Below, piece after piece: positions 25,230 to 36,206 of a stretch of DNA of 62,330 nucleotides. The translations under genes and the position numbers were made by a program. A model generated the notes under the pieces. The model searched no databases. It was not told the origin of the DNA and saw nothing but the letters and a program-made list of their open reading frames with translations. The stretch comes from Rickettsia endosymbiont of Pseudomimeciton antennatum (GTDB lineage Bacteria > Pseudomonadota > Alphaproteobacteria > Rickettsiales > Rickettsiaceae), in the NCBI GenBank assembly GCA_020881195.1, contig JAJIYL010000062.1, positions 1 through 62,330 of the forward strand, read 5' to 3'. Each line of letters starts with the position of its first letter. Position 1 is the first letter of the stretch.

Positions 25230-26504
25230 ATGAGTAAACCTAAGTCCGTTTTTTTATCAGCAATTTCAGGAAATATACTAGAATATTACGATTTCACAGT
25301 ATACTCAGTATTCTCACTAATGATTGGTCGTACGTTTTTTCCTGGAAATTCAGAATTTATACAAATAATGTTAAGTCTCTGTGTATTCGCGGTAGGATTT
25401 GTTACTAGACCAATAGGTGGCATATTTTTTGGTTATATTGCAGATAAATATGGTCGTCGTATTTCCTTGATTATTTCTATGCTTGGTATGACTATACCAA
25501 CATTCACTATGGGACTAATCCCTTCTTATTACAATATAGGAATTTGTGCACCAGTAATATTGATCATAATGCGTCTCCTACAAGGTCTGTGTATTAGTGG
25601 TGAAGGGGCTGGAGCGGCTATTTTTATTCTAGAGCATCATCAAAATTTACGATCGGGTTTAACGGCTGGTTTAGTACACGGTTCAAATATTGCTGGTACA
25701 TTAATTGCTATTCTTGTGGGAATTATTATTGAACAATATTTTCATCATCTTGACTTTGCTTGGCGTTTTGCATTTTTATTAGGTGGAATCCTGGGGTTGG
25801 TTGGTTTTTATTTACGTCTTCGTGTATCAGAAACTCCCATTTTTAAAATGTTGGCTGAACAGAAAAAAATTTTAAAGGCTCCTTTTATTAACGTAGTGAA
25901 GACAGCTTGGAAAGCAATGTTTTTAACATTTTGTGCTGGTGCATTTGCTAGCAGTATTGTATATTTAATCAAAACCTCCAGTGTGTATTACCACGATGTC
26001 ATGCATTTTGATAATACAACTGCCCTTATTTATTCATTATATGCCAATTTCATAATGATGATATCCATGCCATTATTTGGTGGATTAACTGATATTATTG
26101 GAAAATTTAAAGTGCTAGTTTTAGTAAGCATAGCGATCTTAATACTAGTTTTACCCACTCTATTATCTATGTCGTTACCATCCATGTGGCAACAAATTTT
26201 TGCTCTAACTATCTGGGGTATTCTTGGTGGGTCAATAGCTAGCACAGCTTATAGTATCATTATCGTGTTATTTTCTCCTGAACAAAAATTTTCTGGTGTA
26301 TCTTTTAGTTATAATTTAGGTATTGCTCTGTTTGGGGGTCCTTCTGCCCTTATTTCACGTTGGCTTGTTGGAAAAACAGGCTTATTTTACGCTCCTGCCT
26401 TTTATATTATGACTACTTCTATCATATTTTTAGTTATTATTTATTTTATGAGAAATGAAATAAGACGATTAATTAACACTAATAGCTACAAGAGAGACAT
26501 TTAA
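25230..26504 (+). CDS. ProP-like MFS transporter (metabolite:H+ symporter family)
   Basis: 424 residues, about 12 transmembrane helices. SAISGNILEYYDFTVYSVF opens the protein, the MHS/ProP start; GGIFFGYIADKYGRR is the loop 2-3 MFS motif; LLQGLCISGEGAGAAIFILE and RFAFLLGGILGLVGFYLRLRV are family blocks. Such carriers take up proline, betaine or other small metabolites; Rickettsia encode several with unknown substrates, so no substrate is named. It is distant from the two paralogues at 56,831-60,118. Confidence 0.87.
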   Translation: MSKPKSVFLSAISGNILEYYDFTVYSVFSLMIGRTFFPGNSEFIQIMLSLCVFAVGFVTRPIGGIFFGYIADKYGRRISLIISMLGMTIPTFTMGLIPSYYNIGICAPVILIIMRLLQGLCISGEGAGAAIFILEHHQNLRSGLTAGLVHGSNIAGTLIAILVGIIIEQYFHHLDFAWRFAFLLGGILGLVGFYLRLRVSETPIFKMLAEQKKILKAPFINVVKTAWKAMFLTFCAGAFASSIVYLIKTSSVYYHDVMHFDNTTALIYSLYANFIMMISMPLFGGLTDIIGKFKVLVLVSIAILILVLPTLLSMSLPSMWQQIFALTIWGILGGSIASTAYSIIIVLFSPEQKFSGVSFSYNLGIALFGGPSALISRWLVGKTGLFYAPAFYIMTTSIIFLVIIYFMRNEIRRLINTNSYKRDI

Positions 26505-26513
26505 AAATTGTAT

Positions 26514-26672
26514 AAACGTCACTGCAAGGAGCTACTTTAGTTGCGACGAAGCAATATGCAATATGACAAGTTTCATGGATTGCCACGCTCACATACGTTC
26601 GCTCGCAATGACGTATTTTAAATTTACCTACAACGTCATTGCGAGGAGGAATGAGCCGACGAAGCAATCCAT
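26514..26672. repeat. Two dispersed palindromes between convergent genes
   Basis: One full copy (about 26514-26613: CGTCACTGCAAGGAGCTAC ... TTCGCTCGCAATGACG) and a left half (26633-26671: CGTCATTGCGAGGAGGAATG ... CGAAGCAATCC). They fill the gap between the ends of the transporter gene and mraY and could terminate both transcripts. Confidence 0.65.
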
Positions 26673-26674
26673 TC

Positions 26675-27760
26675 CTATCTCAATTTCAGCGAAGACAAAC
26701 CAATTAGAGCAAATATTATAGCTATAATCCAGAAACGTATCACCACTTTTGATTCTGACCAGCCATGTTTTTCAAAATGGTGGTGTAAAGGAGCCATTTT
26801 AAAAATTCTTTTACCACGGGTAGCTTTAAAATAATATACTTGAATAATTACTGATAAGGTTTCAACAACAAATAGTCCCCCAATAATCGCTAGTACAAAT
26901 TCGTGTTTGGCAATAACGCTAACAATACCAAGAGCACCACCAAGACTTAGGCTACCAGTATCTCCCATAAAAACTTCTGCTGGTTGGGCATTAAACCATA
27001 AGAATCCTAGGCTAGCTCCAACAATTGAAGCACAAAAGATAGTTAGTTCAGAAATATTTTGTACGTAAATAATTTGTAGATAATTTGCATAGAAACTATT
27101 ACCCACCAAGTAAATAATTAAGGTAAAAGAACCTGCGGTAATAGCAATCGGCACGATGGCAAGACCATCAAGACCATCAGTTAGATTCACTGCATTTGAT
27201 GCTCCAACTATAACAAACATACTAAAGGGGATATAAAACAACCCTAAATTAATCAACAAATTCTTAAAAAATGGAATAGCCAGTAGAGCGTTGCCTTGAT
27301 TACTGGAATCCTTCAACAGTAAACAAGCAATAAAACAAATAGTGAACTGAAATAATAATTTTTTCTTGCCGCTAACGCCTTTATGGTGGTTTTTTGTTAC
27401 TTTAGCGTAATCATCCATAAAACCAAGTATACCAAAACTGATAAAGACAAATAATGATATCCATATATATTTATTAGTAAGATCAGCAAATAAGAGCGTG
27501 GAAAGACAAACGGTGAGGATAATCATTATCCCCCCCATAGTTGGCGTTCCTACTTTTGTTTTGTGGCTTTCTGGTCCGTAATCACGAATTGGTTGACCAT
27601 ATTTTTGTAAATTTCGTAAAATTCTAATTATTCTAGGTCCTATTAAAAAAGAAATAGTTAAACTAAATAATATGGCAAGTCCAATACGGAAAGTAATATA
27701 GTGGAATAAATTTGCAATATGTAATTTATGTATATAGGGGGCAAGAAGGTTGTATATCAC
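26675..27760 (-). CDS. mraY: Phospho-MurNAc-pentapeptide transferase (MraY)
   Basis: Inner-membrane enzyme making lipid I from UDP-MurNAc-pentapeptide and undecaprenyl phosphate. 361 residues, 10 hydrophobic helices. Motifs: [26 protein letters not shown] with the catalytic Asp pair, [28 protein letters not shown] and [12 protein letters not shown], all diagnostic. The start overlaps the end of murF by four bases. Third gene of the murE-murF-mraY run. Confidence 0.97.
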   Translation of the reverse strand: MIYNLLAPYIHKLHIANLFHYITFRIGLAILFSLTISFLIGPRIIRILRNLQKYGQPIRDYGPESHKTKVGTPTMGGIMIILTVCLSTLLFADLTNKYIWISLFVFISFGILGFMDDYAKVTKNHHKGVSGKKKLLFQFTICFIACLLLKDSSNQGNALLAIPFFKNLLINLGLFYIPFSMFVIVGASNAVNLTDGLDGLAIVPIAITAGSFTLIIYLVGNSFYANYLQIIYVQNISELTIFCASIVGASLGFLWFNAQPAEVFMGDTGSLSLGGALGIVSVIAKHEFVLAIIGGLFVVETLSVIIQVYYFKATRGKRIFKMAPLHHHFEKHGWSESKVVIRFWIIAIIFALIGLSSLKLR

Positions 27761-29133
27761 TGCTGTAGCTCAAAAGATTGGATGATTTTACTAAGTTGGG
27801 TGCTATTCGACCCTTTTATTAAGATTAATTCATTGCCCTTAAGTAATTTACTTAAGTTTTCTATCAATAGATCAACATTATCAAAATGTATTTTTTCTAT
27901 TTCGTTTGGCAAAGATTGATAAATATATTTAGTGTTATTGCCTACTAAAAAAACTCGGTTAGTGCCGGAATCAAGAATTGCTGGTATTAAATCTGTGTGA
28001 AATTTTATCGAATTATCTCCCAATTCTAACATATCACCAATTATAGCAACTTTTTTTCCCCCACTAAGCTGTTTTAAATATAATAAAGCAGCTTTTACTG
28101 ATTCTGGATTGGCATTATAATAATCGCAGATAATTTGGTAGTCCTGACCATGATATTTGGCATGGATTAGCTTACCACGTCCTTCAATGAATGATATTTT
28201 GCTTAATTGAGTTGCTGCGGCATTAATATCTAAGTTCAATATGGCTGACATCTGAAGAGCGATAGTATAATTTCTAGCATAATGTTCTGGTACAAGGGGA
28301 ATCTTGATATCTATTTTAGTGTTATGGATCGAATAACGTAAACGAACTTGTTGGTCAATTTGCTGATATTCATATGATGTTAAGCTAGAATCTGCATATA
28401 GTGATTTACCAAAACTATATATATTATTAATCGATAATTGTTTAAGATTCTGTAAAACTCGGTTATAATATTGGCTATCTAAATCTATCACAGCTATGCC
28501 ATCTTTTGGCATTCCTTCAAAAATCTCACATTTGGCATCAACCAGATGGAGCTGAGACTGAAAAAATTCAAGATGAGCTTCCGATATTGTAGTAATAACT
28601 GATATATCAGGTCTAACCATTCTGGTCAGCTCTCTTATTTCTCCTGGATGATTCATACCCATTTCAAAAACAGCATATTCTATATCATCAGGCATAGAAG
28701 CAAGATTTATAGGCACACCAAGGTGGTTATTAAAATTTCCTCTGCTGGCAAAAGTAGAGCCAAAGTAACTTAGGATGGTTTTGATTGCTTCTTTAGTCCC
28801 AGTTTTGCCAATACTACCAGTAACGCCAATGAACTTTGCTTGAGATTTCTGCCGTTTATACTCAGCCATCTGATGTAGAGCAGTTAAGGTATCAGGAACT
28901 ATAATTACTTTCTCATCAGGCAGCCCTTGTATTTCCCGGCTAATAATTACCGCATTTGCTCCGCGTTCTAAAGCATGTAAGGCATAATTATGCCCATCAC
29001 TAGCTCCTTTGAGAGCAATGAATAAATCGCCGTTTGCAACGGAGTTAGAATTGAACTGAATTTGTCCACCATGAATATCAGGATGTATCTCTGTATTCAA
29101 TGCACTACTTAAGTCCTTTGCTGACCAAATCAT
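27757..29133 (-). CDS. murF: UDP-MurNAc-tripeptide D-Ala-D-Ala ligase (MurF)
   Basis: Adds D-Ala-D-Ala to the UDP-MurNAc-tripeptide. 458 residues. [15 protein letters not shown] is the ATP loop, with Gly-Lys-Thr-Gly-Thr where most homologues have GKTTTK or [34 protein letters not shown] and [12 protein letters not shown] are further MurF blocks. D-Ala-D-Ala supply agrees with alr in this window. 63 bases separate it from murE. Confidence 0.95.
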   Translation of the reverse strand: MIWSAKDLSSALNTEIHPDIHGGQIQFNSNSVANGDLFIALKGASDGHNYALHALERGANAVIISREIQGLPDEKVIIVPDTLTALHQMAEYKRQKSQAKFIGVTGSIGKTGTKEAIKTILSYFGSTFASRGNFNNHLGVPINLASMPDDIEYAVFEMGMNHPGEIRELTRMVRPDISVITTISEAHLEFFQSQLHLVDAKCEIFEGMPKDGIAVIDLDSQYYNRVLQNLKQLSINNIYSFGKSLYADSSLTSYEYQQIDQQVRLRYSIHNTKIDIKIPLVPEHYARNYTIALQMSAILNLDINAAATQLSKISFIEGRGKLIHAKYHGQDYQIICDYYNANPESVKAALLYLKQLSGGKKVAIIGDMLELGDNSIKFHTDLIPAILDSGTNRVFLVGNNTKYIYQSLPNEIEKIHFDNVDLLIENLSKLLKGNELILIKGSNSTQLSKIIQSFELQQ

Positions 29134-29196
29134 TATATTATTAATTAATATTATATATTACGTAAAATTCAAGACAATTCTTATCCCAGATTTGCT

Positions 29197-30663
29197 TTAA
29201 TTGTCAATAAGTTTATTTTTATTTTGTAGAGCTTTACTGGCTATATCGAAGTCACTAAAGGGTAGTTTTTTATCGCCGATTATCTGATAATTTTCGTGAC
29301 CTTTGCCGGCAATCAGTAAAATATCATCTTTTTGTAAATTATGTATCGTCTCAGTAATTGCTATTTTTCTATTTTTTATTTCTATAAAACTATTAGTGAT
29401 CGCTATAATACCTTGTATAATTTGTTGCCGTATCGATTTTGGCTCTTCGTTTCTCGGATTATCGTCAGTAATAATAATTTCATCAGCAATTTCCGCCGCA
29501 ACTTTCCCCATTAATGCTCTTTTACTGCTATCTCTATCACCCCCACAGCCAAAAATTACTTTTAATAACCCCTTATCTGATTTTATTTTTTTTAGCTCTA
29601 GCAAACTTTTTTCTAAGGCATCTGGGGTATGAGCATAGTCAATAAAAATATTACTATTACCTACTCTTTCTAAACGTCCTTTAACTGCCTTAATTTGCGA
29701 TAATTTCGAGATAACCTGTTCAAAAGGAAAACCAGTCAAATGCACCATCATAACGGCAATCAGTAAGTTGGTAGCTTGAAAACTACCAACTATATCAGTA
29801 GTAAAATTATATTTTTGCCCTTTATAGGTACAAATTGTGCTGTCGATAATATTCAGATCGCCATTCATCCCAACGGTTAAAAACTTTATATTACGTTGTT
29901 GTAAATAATGTTTGATATAATCTAATTGTGTTATTTCTGAGTTTAATACAGCAACTCCTGTTGGCAATAAATTATCTGTAAATAATTTTAGTTTGGCTAA
30001 AAGATAATTATCCATATTTTGATGATAGTCAAGATGATCTTGGCTAAAACTAGTAAAGCAAGCAGCATTTACTTTTATACCATGCAATCTTTGTTGATCT
30101 AATCCATGACTAGAAGCCTCAAAAGCTACGTATCTTGTGCTATTCTCAGCTAGCTTATGTAAAATATTCCTAAAAGTTACATAGTCAAAAGTAGTAAGAG
30201 CCGGGGATTTGTCTAAAATTTCTTGGATGCTTAAATCCAAACCACTGGCACATTCTACGCCAATAGTACCAATAGAACAGCTGGGGACTCCTAATAATGT
30301 GTATAGTTGCCTGCAATAAGATACTACCGAGGTTTTACCATTAGTACCAGTGGCAGCTACCATATATTGTGGTAATAGTGGGTAGAGAATATCAGCAGTT
30401 TGGCTCAGTGCCAGCCGTGCATCACTTACAAGATTTACATGTACGTCATTGGCGATAATGCTAGGGTTCTTTAAACTTTCAGCATCATCTGTAATAATGA
30501 ATTTCACCCCTTTATTTATTACATCATCAATAAATTTATTACCATCAGAGCTTGCTCCTTTAATTGCAAAGAATATGTCACCAGCTTTAGCTAGTCTAGA
30601 ATCAAAACACAAACTTTGAGAGTTCATCTGAGAGATAATTTTGTTATCAAATAATTTTTGCAA
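29197..30663 (-). CDS. murE: UDP-MurNAc-Ala-Glu : meso-DAP ligase (MurE)
   Basis: Adds the third amino acid of the stem peptide. 488 residues. VAATGTNGKTSV is the ATP loop; FEASSHGLDQQRLHG the metal/substrate block; FIDYAHTPDALE precedes the C-terminal domain; DDNPRNEEP carries the DNPR motif, which in this family marks specificity for meso-diaminopimelate. First gene of the run; no ftsI or other dcw gene is adjacent upstream, where a 425-bp repeat cluster sits. Confidence 0.96.
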   Translation of the reverse strand: MQKLFDNKIISQMNSQSLCFDSRLAKAGDIFFAIKGASSDGNKFIDDVINKGVKFIITDDAESLKNPSIIANDVHVNLVSDARLALSQTADILYPLLPQYMVAATGTNGKTSVVSYCRQLYTLLGVPSCSIGTIGVECASGLDLSIQEILDKSPALTTFDYVTFRNILHKLAENSTRYVAFEASSHGLDQQRLHGIKVNAACFTSFSQDHLDYHQNMDNYLLAKLKLFTDNLLPTGVAVLNSEITQLDYIKHYLQQRNIKFLTVGMNGDLNIIDSTICTYKGQKYNFTTDIVGSFQATNLLIAVMMVHLTGFPFEQVISKLSQIKAVKGRLERVGNSNIFIDYAHTPDALEKSLLELKKIKSDKGLLKVIFGCGGDRDSSKRALMGKVAAEIADEIIITDDNPRNEEPKSIRQQIIQGIIAITNSFIEIKNRKIAITETIHNLQKDDILLIAGKGHENYQIIGDKKLPFSDFDIASKALQNKNKLIDN

Positions 30664-30769
30664 TTTAAATGTAGCCTAATTAATTATTAAATAGTATATA
30701 AGTGTGTTTATCACGTATGGTAACCTATGTAAAGAGTTAGTATGGATAACACTACACCAAATTTACAGA

Positions 30770-31034
30770 CATTTATTAGCGAGACCACGCAGCACTCCCA
30801 TCATTGTGCATAGGTGTAATTGCGAGCAAACGTATGTGAGCGTGGCAATCTAACCTCACAACCGTCATTGTGAGGAGCTACTTTAGTAGCGACGAAGCAA
30901 TCCAAAAATAATGGATTGCCACGACCACTAAGTGGTCTCGCTATTACACTTGTGTTTAAAAATAGTTGCACCTCCTCGCAATGATGGTGTATTACGAGGC
31001 TCCTCGCTAATAGACGCTTGGAGTTCAGATTTTT
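30770..31034. repeat. Cluster of dispersed palindromes upstream of murE
   Basis: In the gene-free stretch 30664-31088 there are at least three repeat units: ATTGCGAGCAAACGTATGTG/GCGTGGCAATC, CGTCATTGTGAGGAGCTAC ... GACGAAGCAATCC with its partner GGATTGCCACGACCACTAAG, and CTCCTCGCAATGATGG. A last half copy ends CTCCTCGCTAATAGACGC. The murE promoter must lie in the remaining AT-rich 100 bp next to the gene (30664-30760). Confidence 0.6.
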
Positions 31035-31088
31035 TATTTTTTTTTGAAAATTTAGGTAAAAGATAATTGCTATGAGTTGTAATCTACA

Positions 31089-32156
31089 TTATATCTTTTT
31101 GTATTGATCAACAGATGGTTGATTAAATGGATCGATTTTTAAATGATTTGCAATTAGCATAGTACTCAACATTGTGTGAATAATTTGATCTACAATTACA
31201 TACTCATCAATATGTACAAAATTCTCTAGTATCACTGGTCGTTTGACTTGCACTAACGCATTATATATATTGTTAGCATGAGCAGCTAGACTCATTGCCA
31301 TATCTGAGTTCTCTTTGTTGTTAGTAATAATTTTATAAAATTTATCATCCGGACCTTCTAAATAAAGTTGCAACTGACTGTGCTGATCAAATGTGCCTTT
31401 TGCTATTATAGGAGTTATACCAAAACCATTCTTGCCAAGCGATTCAGCTATAATTTGTTGCTGCCATCTACATAAACCATCTAATTGGTAACTATAATTA
31501 AACATAACTAACATATGTCTATTTAAAGAATATTGATTAAGGTAATGCTCAGCTATCTCACAAATATTAGAGCCATCAAGGATGATATCTAATATTTTCT
31601 GGGAAGCAGCTGCAACTACTTTATCTACATCAACTCCTGCAATTGTCACTGGTAGCAAAGAAGCATTAGAAATTATGCCAAACCTTCCACTACTTACATT
31701 ATCATGTTCTAAACAATTTACCCCAAAAGACCTCGCTAAATTATATAACAAGTTATTACTAAATGGTACTGTTACATAAACATTTCGAGGAGAAACACGC
31801 AAAACTTCTAAAACATACCTAGTTAACAAATAGGTTTCATCGGTATTCCCAGACCTACTCAATGAAAAAAACACAGCTTTATCTAAGTTAACTGTTGCCA
31901 ATTTTTTATCAATTGCCAACTGATCTAAATTATCAAGGTATATTAGCCTTTTAGTAGCTACTGCCTTCATACTTAACAATGCTCTAACATTTAGGCAAGA
32001 TGCACCAAAGCCTATAATAATCACAGTATCATATTTTGCAGCAAGCTGAGCTGCAAGATACTTTATTGCATCTTGCTTGATCAGATCAAACCTTAAGAAA
32101 TCATATTTATTGGCTTTAATCTGTAAAATAAGGTCGTTATACAGTTTGCTAAGCAT
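31089..32156 (-). CDS. Short phosphoglucose isomerase-like SIS protein
   Basis: 355 residues versus about 450-550 for normal Pgi. A SIS domain is seen in IIIGFGASCLNVRALL and FFSLSRSGNTDET. The C-terminal part has strong Pgi matches: QQQIIAESLGKNGFGITPI, TFDQHSQLQLYLEGPDDK and DPFNQPSVDQYKK, so the catalytic His/Lys region is largely retained. The N-terminal extension of full-length enzymes is missing. Rickettsia lack glycolysis, so a role in sugar-phosphate interconversion for LPS or peptidoglycan precursors is possible; this is inference. Confidence 0.72.
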   Translation of the reverse strand: MLSKLYNDLILQIKANKYDFLRFDLIKQDAIKYLAAQLAAKYDTVIIIGFGASCLNVRALLSMKAVATKRLIYLDNLDQLAIDKKLATVNLDKAVFFSLSRSGNTDETYLLTRYVLEVLRVSPRNVYVTVPFSNNLLYNLARSFGVNCLEHDNVSSGRFGIISNASLLPVTIAGVDVDKVVAAASQKILDIILDGSNICEIAEHYLNQYSLNRHMLVMFNYSYQLDGLCRWQQQIIAESLGKNGFGITPIIAKGTFDQHSQLQLYLEGPDDKFYKIITNNKENSDMAMSLAAHANNIYNALVQVKRPVILENFVHIDEYVIVDQIIHTMLSTMLIANHLKIDPFNQPSVDQYKKI

Positions 32157-32239
32157 TTAATCTCCGCTTAATATGCTAATTCGATAAATAACAAGTTATC
32201 CTAAAATATAGCTCTCCCAAGAAAATTACAGAAGAATGT

Positions 32240-32842
32240 CTATTGTTCATCGAATATTGTCTCACTACTTCCACTTAAGCATATCTTATCTTCCTTAATC
32301 GGAGGATATAGCTGACGATCTGTAGTATCGTCTCTTATAGTGAATGAGTCGTTTTCTTTAGAAAAAGAAATTTGATACTCATGATTTAATTGAAAGTTTA
32401 TATCACAAAGAAGCCTTTGTACATCCACATCCCCTTGTACATCATGTAATTTTGTTTCACCAGTTGTACTCTTGAAACAAACCCGAACCTCATTACAAGC
32501 CAAGTCCTGTGTGAAAGTAATATAATCTTCATTAGATGGACTCATTGTTTGATGATGAAGGAATAATGAAAATTTTATTGTTTCTTGATTGCTATAGCAG
32601 CAGTAGTCAAGTGTAGCCGCGATCTTCTGACCTTGTGCTCCTGCAGTTATCTTTCTAGCTTCAGTATCATAAATACACGGGGCATTATCAGAGTAGTCCA
32701 TTCCAAACCTTAATTCATTCTCTTCTACGGTATTCTTAACGAACTCAAATGTATTTCTTTGCATTATATAAGTAGAGCATCGAGCTTTAAATTCTACTTT
32801 CTTTCCTGAAATAATCATAGTATCTTGTGTTTTTACTTTCAT
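32240..32842 (-). CDS. Hypothetical protein, 200 residues
   Basis: Not recognised. No signal peptide or membrane segment. The composition is soluble with several Cys (residues about 22, 56, 80-81, 114, 120, 144) and alternating strand-like stretches (TIKFSLFLHHQT, EVRVCFKSTTG, YQISFSKENDSFTIRD), suggesting a beta-rich fold. The ATG follows a weak GAGAGGCAAC ribosome site (read on the minus strand). The neighbouring gap at 32160-32210 holds a piece of AATTCGATA/ACAAGTTATCC also seen at 24859-24880. Confidence 0.55.
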   Translation of the reverse strand: MKVKTQDTMIISGKKVEFKARCSTYIMQRNTFEFVKNTVEENELRFGMDYSDNAPCIYDTEARKITAGAQGQKIAATLDYCCYSNQETIKFSLFLHHQTMSPSNEDYITFTQDLACNEVRVCFKSTTGETKLHDVQGDVDVQRLLCDINFQLNHEYQISFSKENDSFTIRDDTTDRQLYPPIKEDKICLSGSSETIFDEQ

Positions 32843-32956
32843 TGTTGCCTCTCAATCATGGTTTAATTTTTATTATAATTTTTATAGTTAAGCTGTTAAA
32901 GTTTTAGATAGCATATGCACAATGACGTTTAAGCGGAGCATACATCTCATTATCTA

Positions 32957-35900
32957 TCATGCAATATCCAGGTTAGAAACTCTTGACACTCTTATACTTA
33001 TCGTATTTGAATCTAATTCAATATCGGTCATATAGTCTGGTGTAAAATTACTAGCAAATTCACTCAAGGTTTGTTCGAGAATAAATTTACTATGTTGCTG
33101 GACTATTAACATAAAATCTGATTTGCCAACAATTTCTAAAAATATTCTGTCATTTATAGCAAAATTAGCATCTTTTCTTGCTTGCTGAATAAAGCGTATT
33201 AAATCTCTTGCTATACCTTCTTCGTATAGTTCTTTTGTTATTTCTAAATCTAGCAATATTAGTCCATGATTATTGGCTAAAGATTTGGTACCTTTAACAT
33301 TTTTAGGTTGTAAAACTAGAGAAAACTCGTCTTTATTCAACTGCTCTCCCGCTATTATTAGATGTTCAGGGGTAAGCTGCCACTGATGATTTTTAGAAGC
33401 TACTATAATGTCTTTGACTTTGTGAGGTAGACGTTTGCCTAAATTAGGAAAATTAATCGATAATTTATGATCAGCATAATTTTCTACATCATCTTTATAA
33501 ATTACCTTTTTAACGTTGATCTCATCTTTAATTAGTTCTTCAAATTTTAGTAATAATTCATTATTGTTACTAATGATTGTTAAACTGTTCAGTGGTTGTC
33601 GAGTCCGAATATTTTCGTTACTTCTAATAAATAAAGCATTACTACAAATATCTAATATTTGATCCATGGTGCTGACCAAATCATCATCAACTTCTATTGT
33701 ATCTAGTGTAGGAAAATCTGTCAAATGAACACTAGACTTCCCACAAAACTCTACTTCTGCTGGTAATTTGTACGTCAAGGTACCTTGCTGCTCTAGTCCT
33801 GTAAGTCCCAAATAAATTTCCTCGGAAATTAATGGCAGTAAACTGGATTGAGCGGAAGACATTATCTTGATACAACTATACAAGGTATTATAAGCATTTT
33901 TCTTATCTTGATCTTTTTCACTCTTCCAAAAACGATTCCTACTTCTTCTAATATACCAATTATTTAATACTTCAAAAAAATCGGCAACATTACTATAAGC
34001 TATTTGGCTATCAAAATTATCTAACCCATGCTGAATTTTTTGTACTGATATTTTTAGTTTTGATAAAATATAACGATCTAGCACATTCTGAGAACTAAAG
34101 TCCAGCTCAGCTTTGATTTGATCAGCATTGGCATACATAGTAAAGAAGTGGTAGGCATTCCAAATAGGCTTAATAAATAAGCGTAAGCTCTCATAAACCA
34201 TTTTTCCGTCTTTATCGATTAATAATTCCTGACCTTTAACTACATTTGCAGAGAGCATGGTGACTCTTAGAGAGTCAGAACCATATTTATCAAATAATTC
34301 TAGTGGATCGGCATAATTATTAAGGCGTTTTGATAGTTTTTGTCCGGTGCTGTCTAGTATAACTCCATGGCAAATACAATTTAAAAAAGGTGGTTGGTCA
34401 AATAAGGCAGTTGACAGTACCATCAGAGTATAGAACCAACCGCGTGTTTGTGCTGAATATTCTACTATAAAATCAGCAGGAAAATGTCCTTCAAACCAAT
34501 CTTTATTTTCAAATGGGTAATGAACTTGTCCATAAGGCATAGAACCACTTTCAAACCAACAATCAAAGACATCTTCTATGCGACGCATCGTTGATTTGCC
34601 AGTTGGATCATCTGGATTTTTTCTAGTTAGCTGATCAATAAAAGGTCTATGTAAATCAACGATGGTCACGCCAAAATCTTTCTCTAGCTCTTCTATTGAT
34701 CCATACACATCAATCCTAGGATAAGCCGGATCATCCGACTTCCATACTGGCAGAGGTGTCCCCCAAAATCTATTACGACTAATTGACCAATCTCTAGCAT
34801 TTTCTAGCCATTTTCCGAATAGATTATCTTTGATATGCGAGGGTATCCAGTTAATTTGTTGATTTAATGCAACCATCCTGTCTTTAAATTCAGTGACTTT
34901 CACATACCAAGAAGGAACTGCCTTATATATAAGAGGGGTGTCAGTACGCCAGCAATGCGGATAATTATGAAGATATTGCTCGGTTTTAAGCCAATTACCC
35001 TGATTTTTTAGCTTCATAATAATTTGATCATTAGCCTCAAACACTTGTAAACCAACAAAATCATAAATTTCTTTGGTAAATTTCCCAGCATTATCTACAG
35101 GACAAACGAGTTCTATTCCTTGAGATTGACAAAGAATCTGATCTTCCTCACCAAAACCGGGAGCCATATGTACGATACCGGTACCGTCTCCTTCGACGAC
35201 AAAATCTCCGGAAAGGACTTTGAAGCTAGCTGGATGGTTGGAAAAATAATCGAATAATGGTTGGTAAGTAAGATTCAGGTTTAATAGGCACTTACCTTCA
35301 ATTATATCATAATTTGTGTCAGCACTAAGCCCTAATTCTTTGGAATATTTTTCCAAAGCAAATTTTGCCAAAATATAACAAACCTGACCATTTGGCACTA
35401 GAACATATTCAATATTTGGTCCAATAGCTAATGCTAAATTAGCCGGCAAAGTCCATGGCGTCGTAGTCCATGCCAGCATTCTATATTCATTATACTGCCG
35501 AGAAACTGGCAATTTCCCATTAAGTATAAAACTTACCGTAACCGCCTTATCAGTTCTTTCTCTATATGAATTGTCTAGTCTAGTTTCAAAATTGGATAAA
35601 GGCGTCTCACATGCCCAGGAATAAGGCATGACTCTCATCGATTCATAGAGAAGTCCTTTATTGTATAATTCTTTAAAAGCCCACAAAACAGACTCCATAA
35701 AAGCTTTATCCATAGTTTTATAGGAATTGTTAAAATCCACCCATCTTGCTTGCCTATTAACATATTCCTGCCACTGATCAGCATATTTCATGACCGATGA
35801 TTGACAATGCTCATTAAATTTATCAATACCAAAATTGATGATGGCAGTTCTACCAGAAATACCCAACTCCTTTTCTGCTTGCATCTCGGCAGGCAGCCCA

Positions 35901-36190
35901 TGACAATCCCAACCAAAGCGTCGCTCAACTCTTCTGCCTTTACTGGTTTGATAACGTGCATACACATCTTTGATAAAGCCAGTTAGCAGATGTCCATAAT
36001 GTGGTAAGCCATTAGCAAAGGGCGGACCATCATAAAATATGAACTCGTTATTTTGTCCATTTTTTACTGCTGGTCTAGCATCTATAGTTTTTTGAAAAAT
36101 ATTGTGCTTCTGCCAATAAGCTAGAATCTTTTTCTCAATTGTTGGAAAATCAACATTAGATTGAATATCTGGGTAATATTTATTAGTCAT
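32957..36190 (-). CDS. ileS: Isoleucyl-tRNA synthetase
   Basis: Charges tRNA-Ile. Starting at ATG 36190 it has 1,077 residues, the length of the eukaryotic-like IleRS class rather than the 930-940 of E. coli. The class I signatures are HYGH within PPFANGLPHYGH (near residue 62) and KLSKR within GQKLSKRLNNYADP (near residue 618). The editing domain has TTTPWTLPANLALAIGP. WWVIDs-type context RFWGTPLPVW and the anticodon-binding C-terminal region follow. An in-frame ATG at 36241 would overlap coq9 but lacks the conserved beginning, so I prefer 36190. The long type is often insensitive to mupirocin. Confidence 0.95.
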   Translation of the reverse strand: MTNKYYPDIQSNVDFPTIEKKILAYWQKHNIFQKTIDARPAVKNGQNNEFIFYDGPPFANGLPHYGHLLTGFIKDVYARYQTSKGRRVERRFGWDCHGLPAEMQAEKELGISGRTAIINFGIDKFNEHCQSSVMKYADQWQEYVNRQARWVDFNNSYKTMDKAFMESVLWAFKELYNKGLLYESMRVMPYSWACETPLSNFETRLDNSYRERTDKAVTVSFILNGKLPVSRQYNEYRMLAWTTTPWTLPANLALAIGPNIEYVLVPNGQVCYILAKFALEKYSKELGLSADTNYDIIEGKCLLNLNLTYQPLFDYFSNHPASFKVLSGDFVVEGDGTGIVHMAPGFGEEDQILCQSQGIELVCPVDNAGKFTKEIYDFVGLQVFEANDQIIMKLKNQGNWLKTEQYLHNYPHCWRTDTPLIYKAVPSWYVKVTEFKDRMVALNQQINWIPSHIKDNLFGKWLENARDWSISRNRFWGTPLPVWKSDDPAYPRIDVYGSIEELEKDFGVTIVDLHRPFIDQLTRKNPDDPTGKSTMRRIEDVFDCWFESGSMPYGQVHYPFENKDWFEGHFPADFIVEYSAQTRGWFYTLMVLSTALFDQPPFLNCICHGVILDSTGQKLSKRLNNYADPLELFDKYGSDSLRVTMLSANVVKGQELLIDKDGKMVYESLRLFIKPIWNAYHFFTMYANADQIKAELDFSSQNVLDRYILSKLKISVQKIQHGLDNFDSQIAYSNVADFFEVLNNWYIRRSRNRFWKSEKDQDKKNAYNTLYSCIKIMSSAQSSLLPLISEEIYLGLTGLEQQGTLTYKLPAEVEFCGKSSVHLTDFPTLDTIEVDDDLVSTMDQILDICSNALFIRSNENIRTRQPLNSLTIISNNNELLLKFEELIKDEINVKKVIYKDDVENYADHKLSINFPNLGKRLPHKVKDIIVASKNHQWQLTPEHLIIAGEQLNKDEFSLVLQPKNVKGTKSLANNHGLILLDLEITKELYEEGIARDLIRFIQQARKDANFAINDRIFLEIVGKSDFMLIVQQHSKFILEQTLSEFASNFTPDYMTDIELDSNTISIRVSRVSNLDIA

Positions 36191-36206
36191 GTTATAATCT
36201 TGATTA

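Noticed and set aside
31089..32156. Reading the Pgi-like gene as a full-length isomerase with a frameshifted N-terminus
   Set aside because: Upstream of its ATG there is no Pgi-like sequence in any frame; only repeat-like DNA precedes the next gene.
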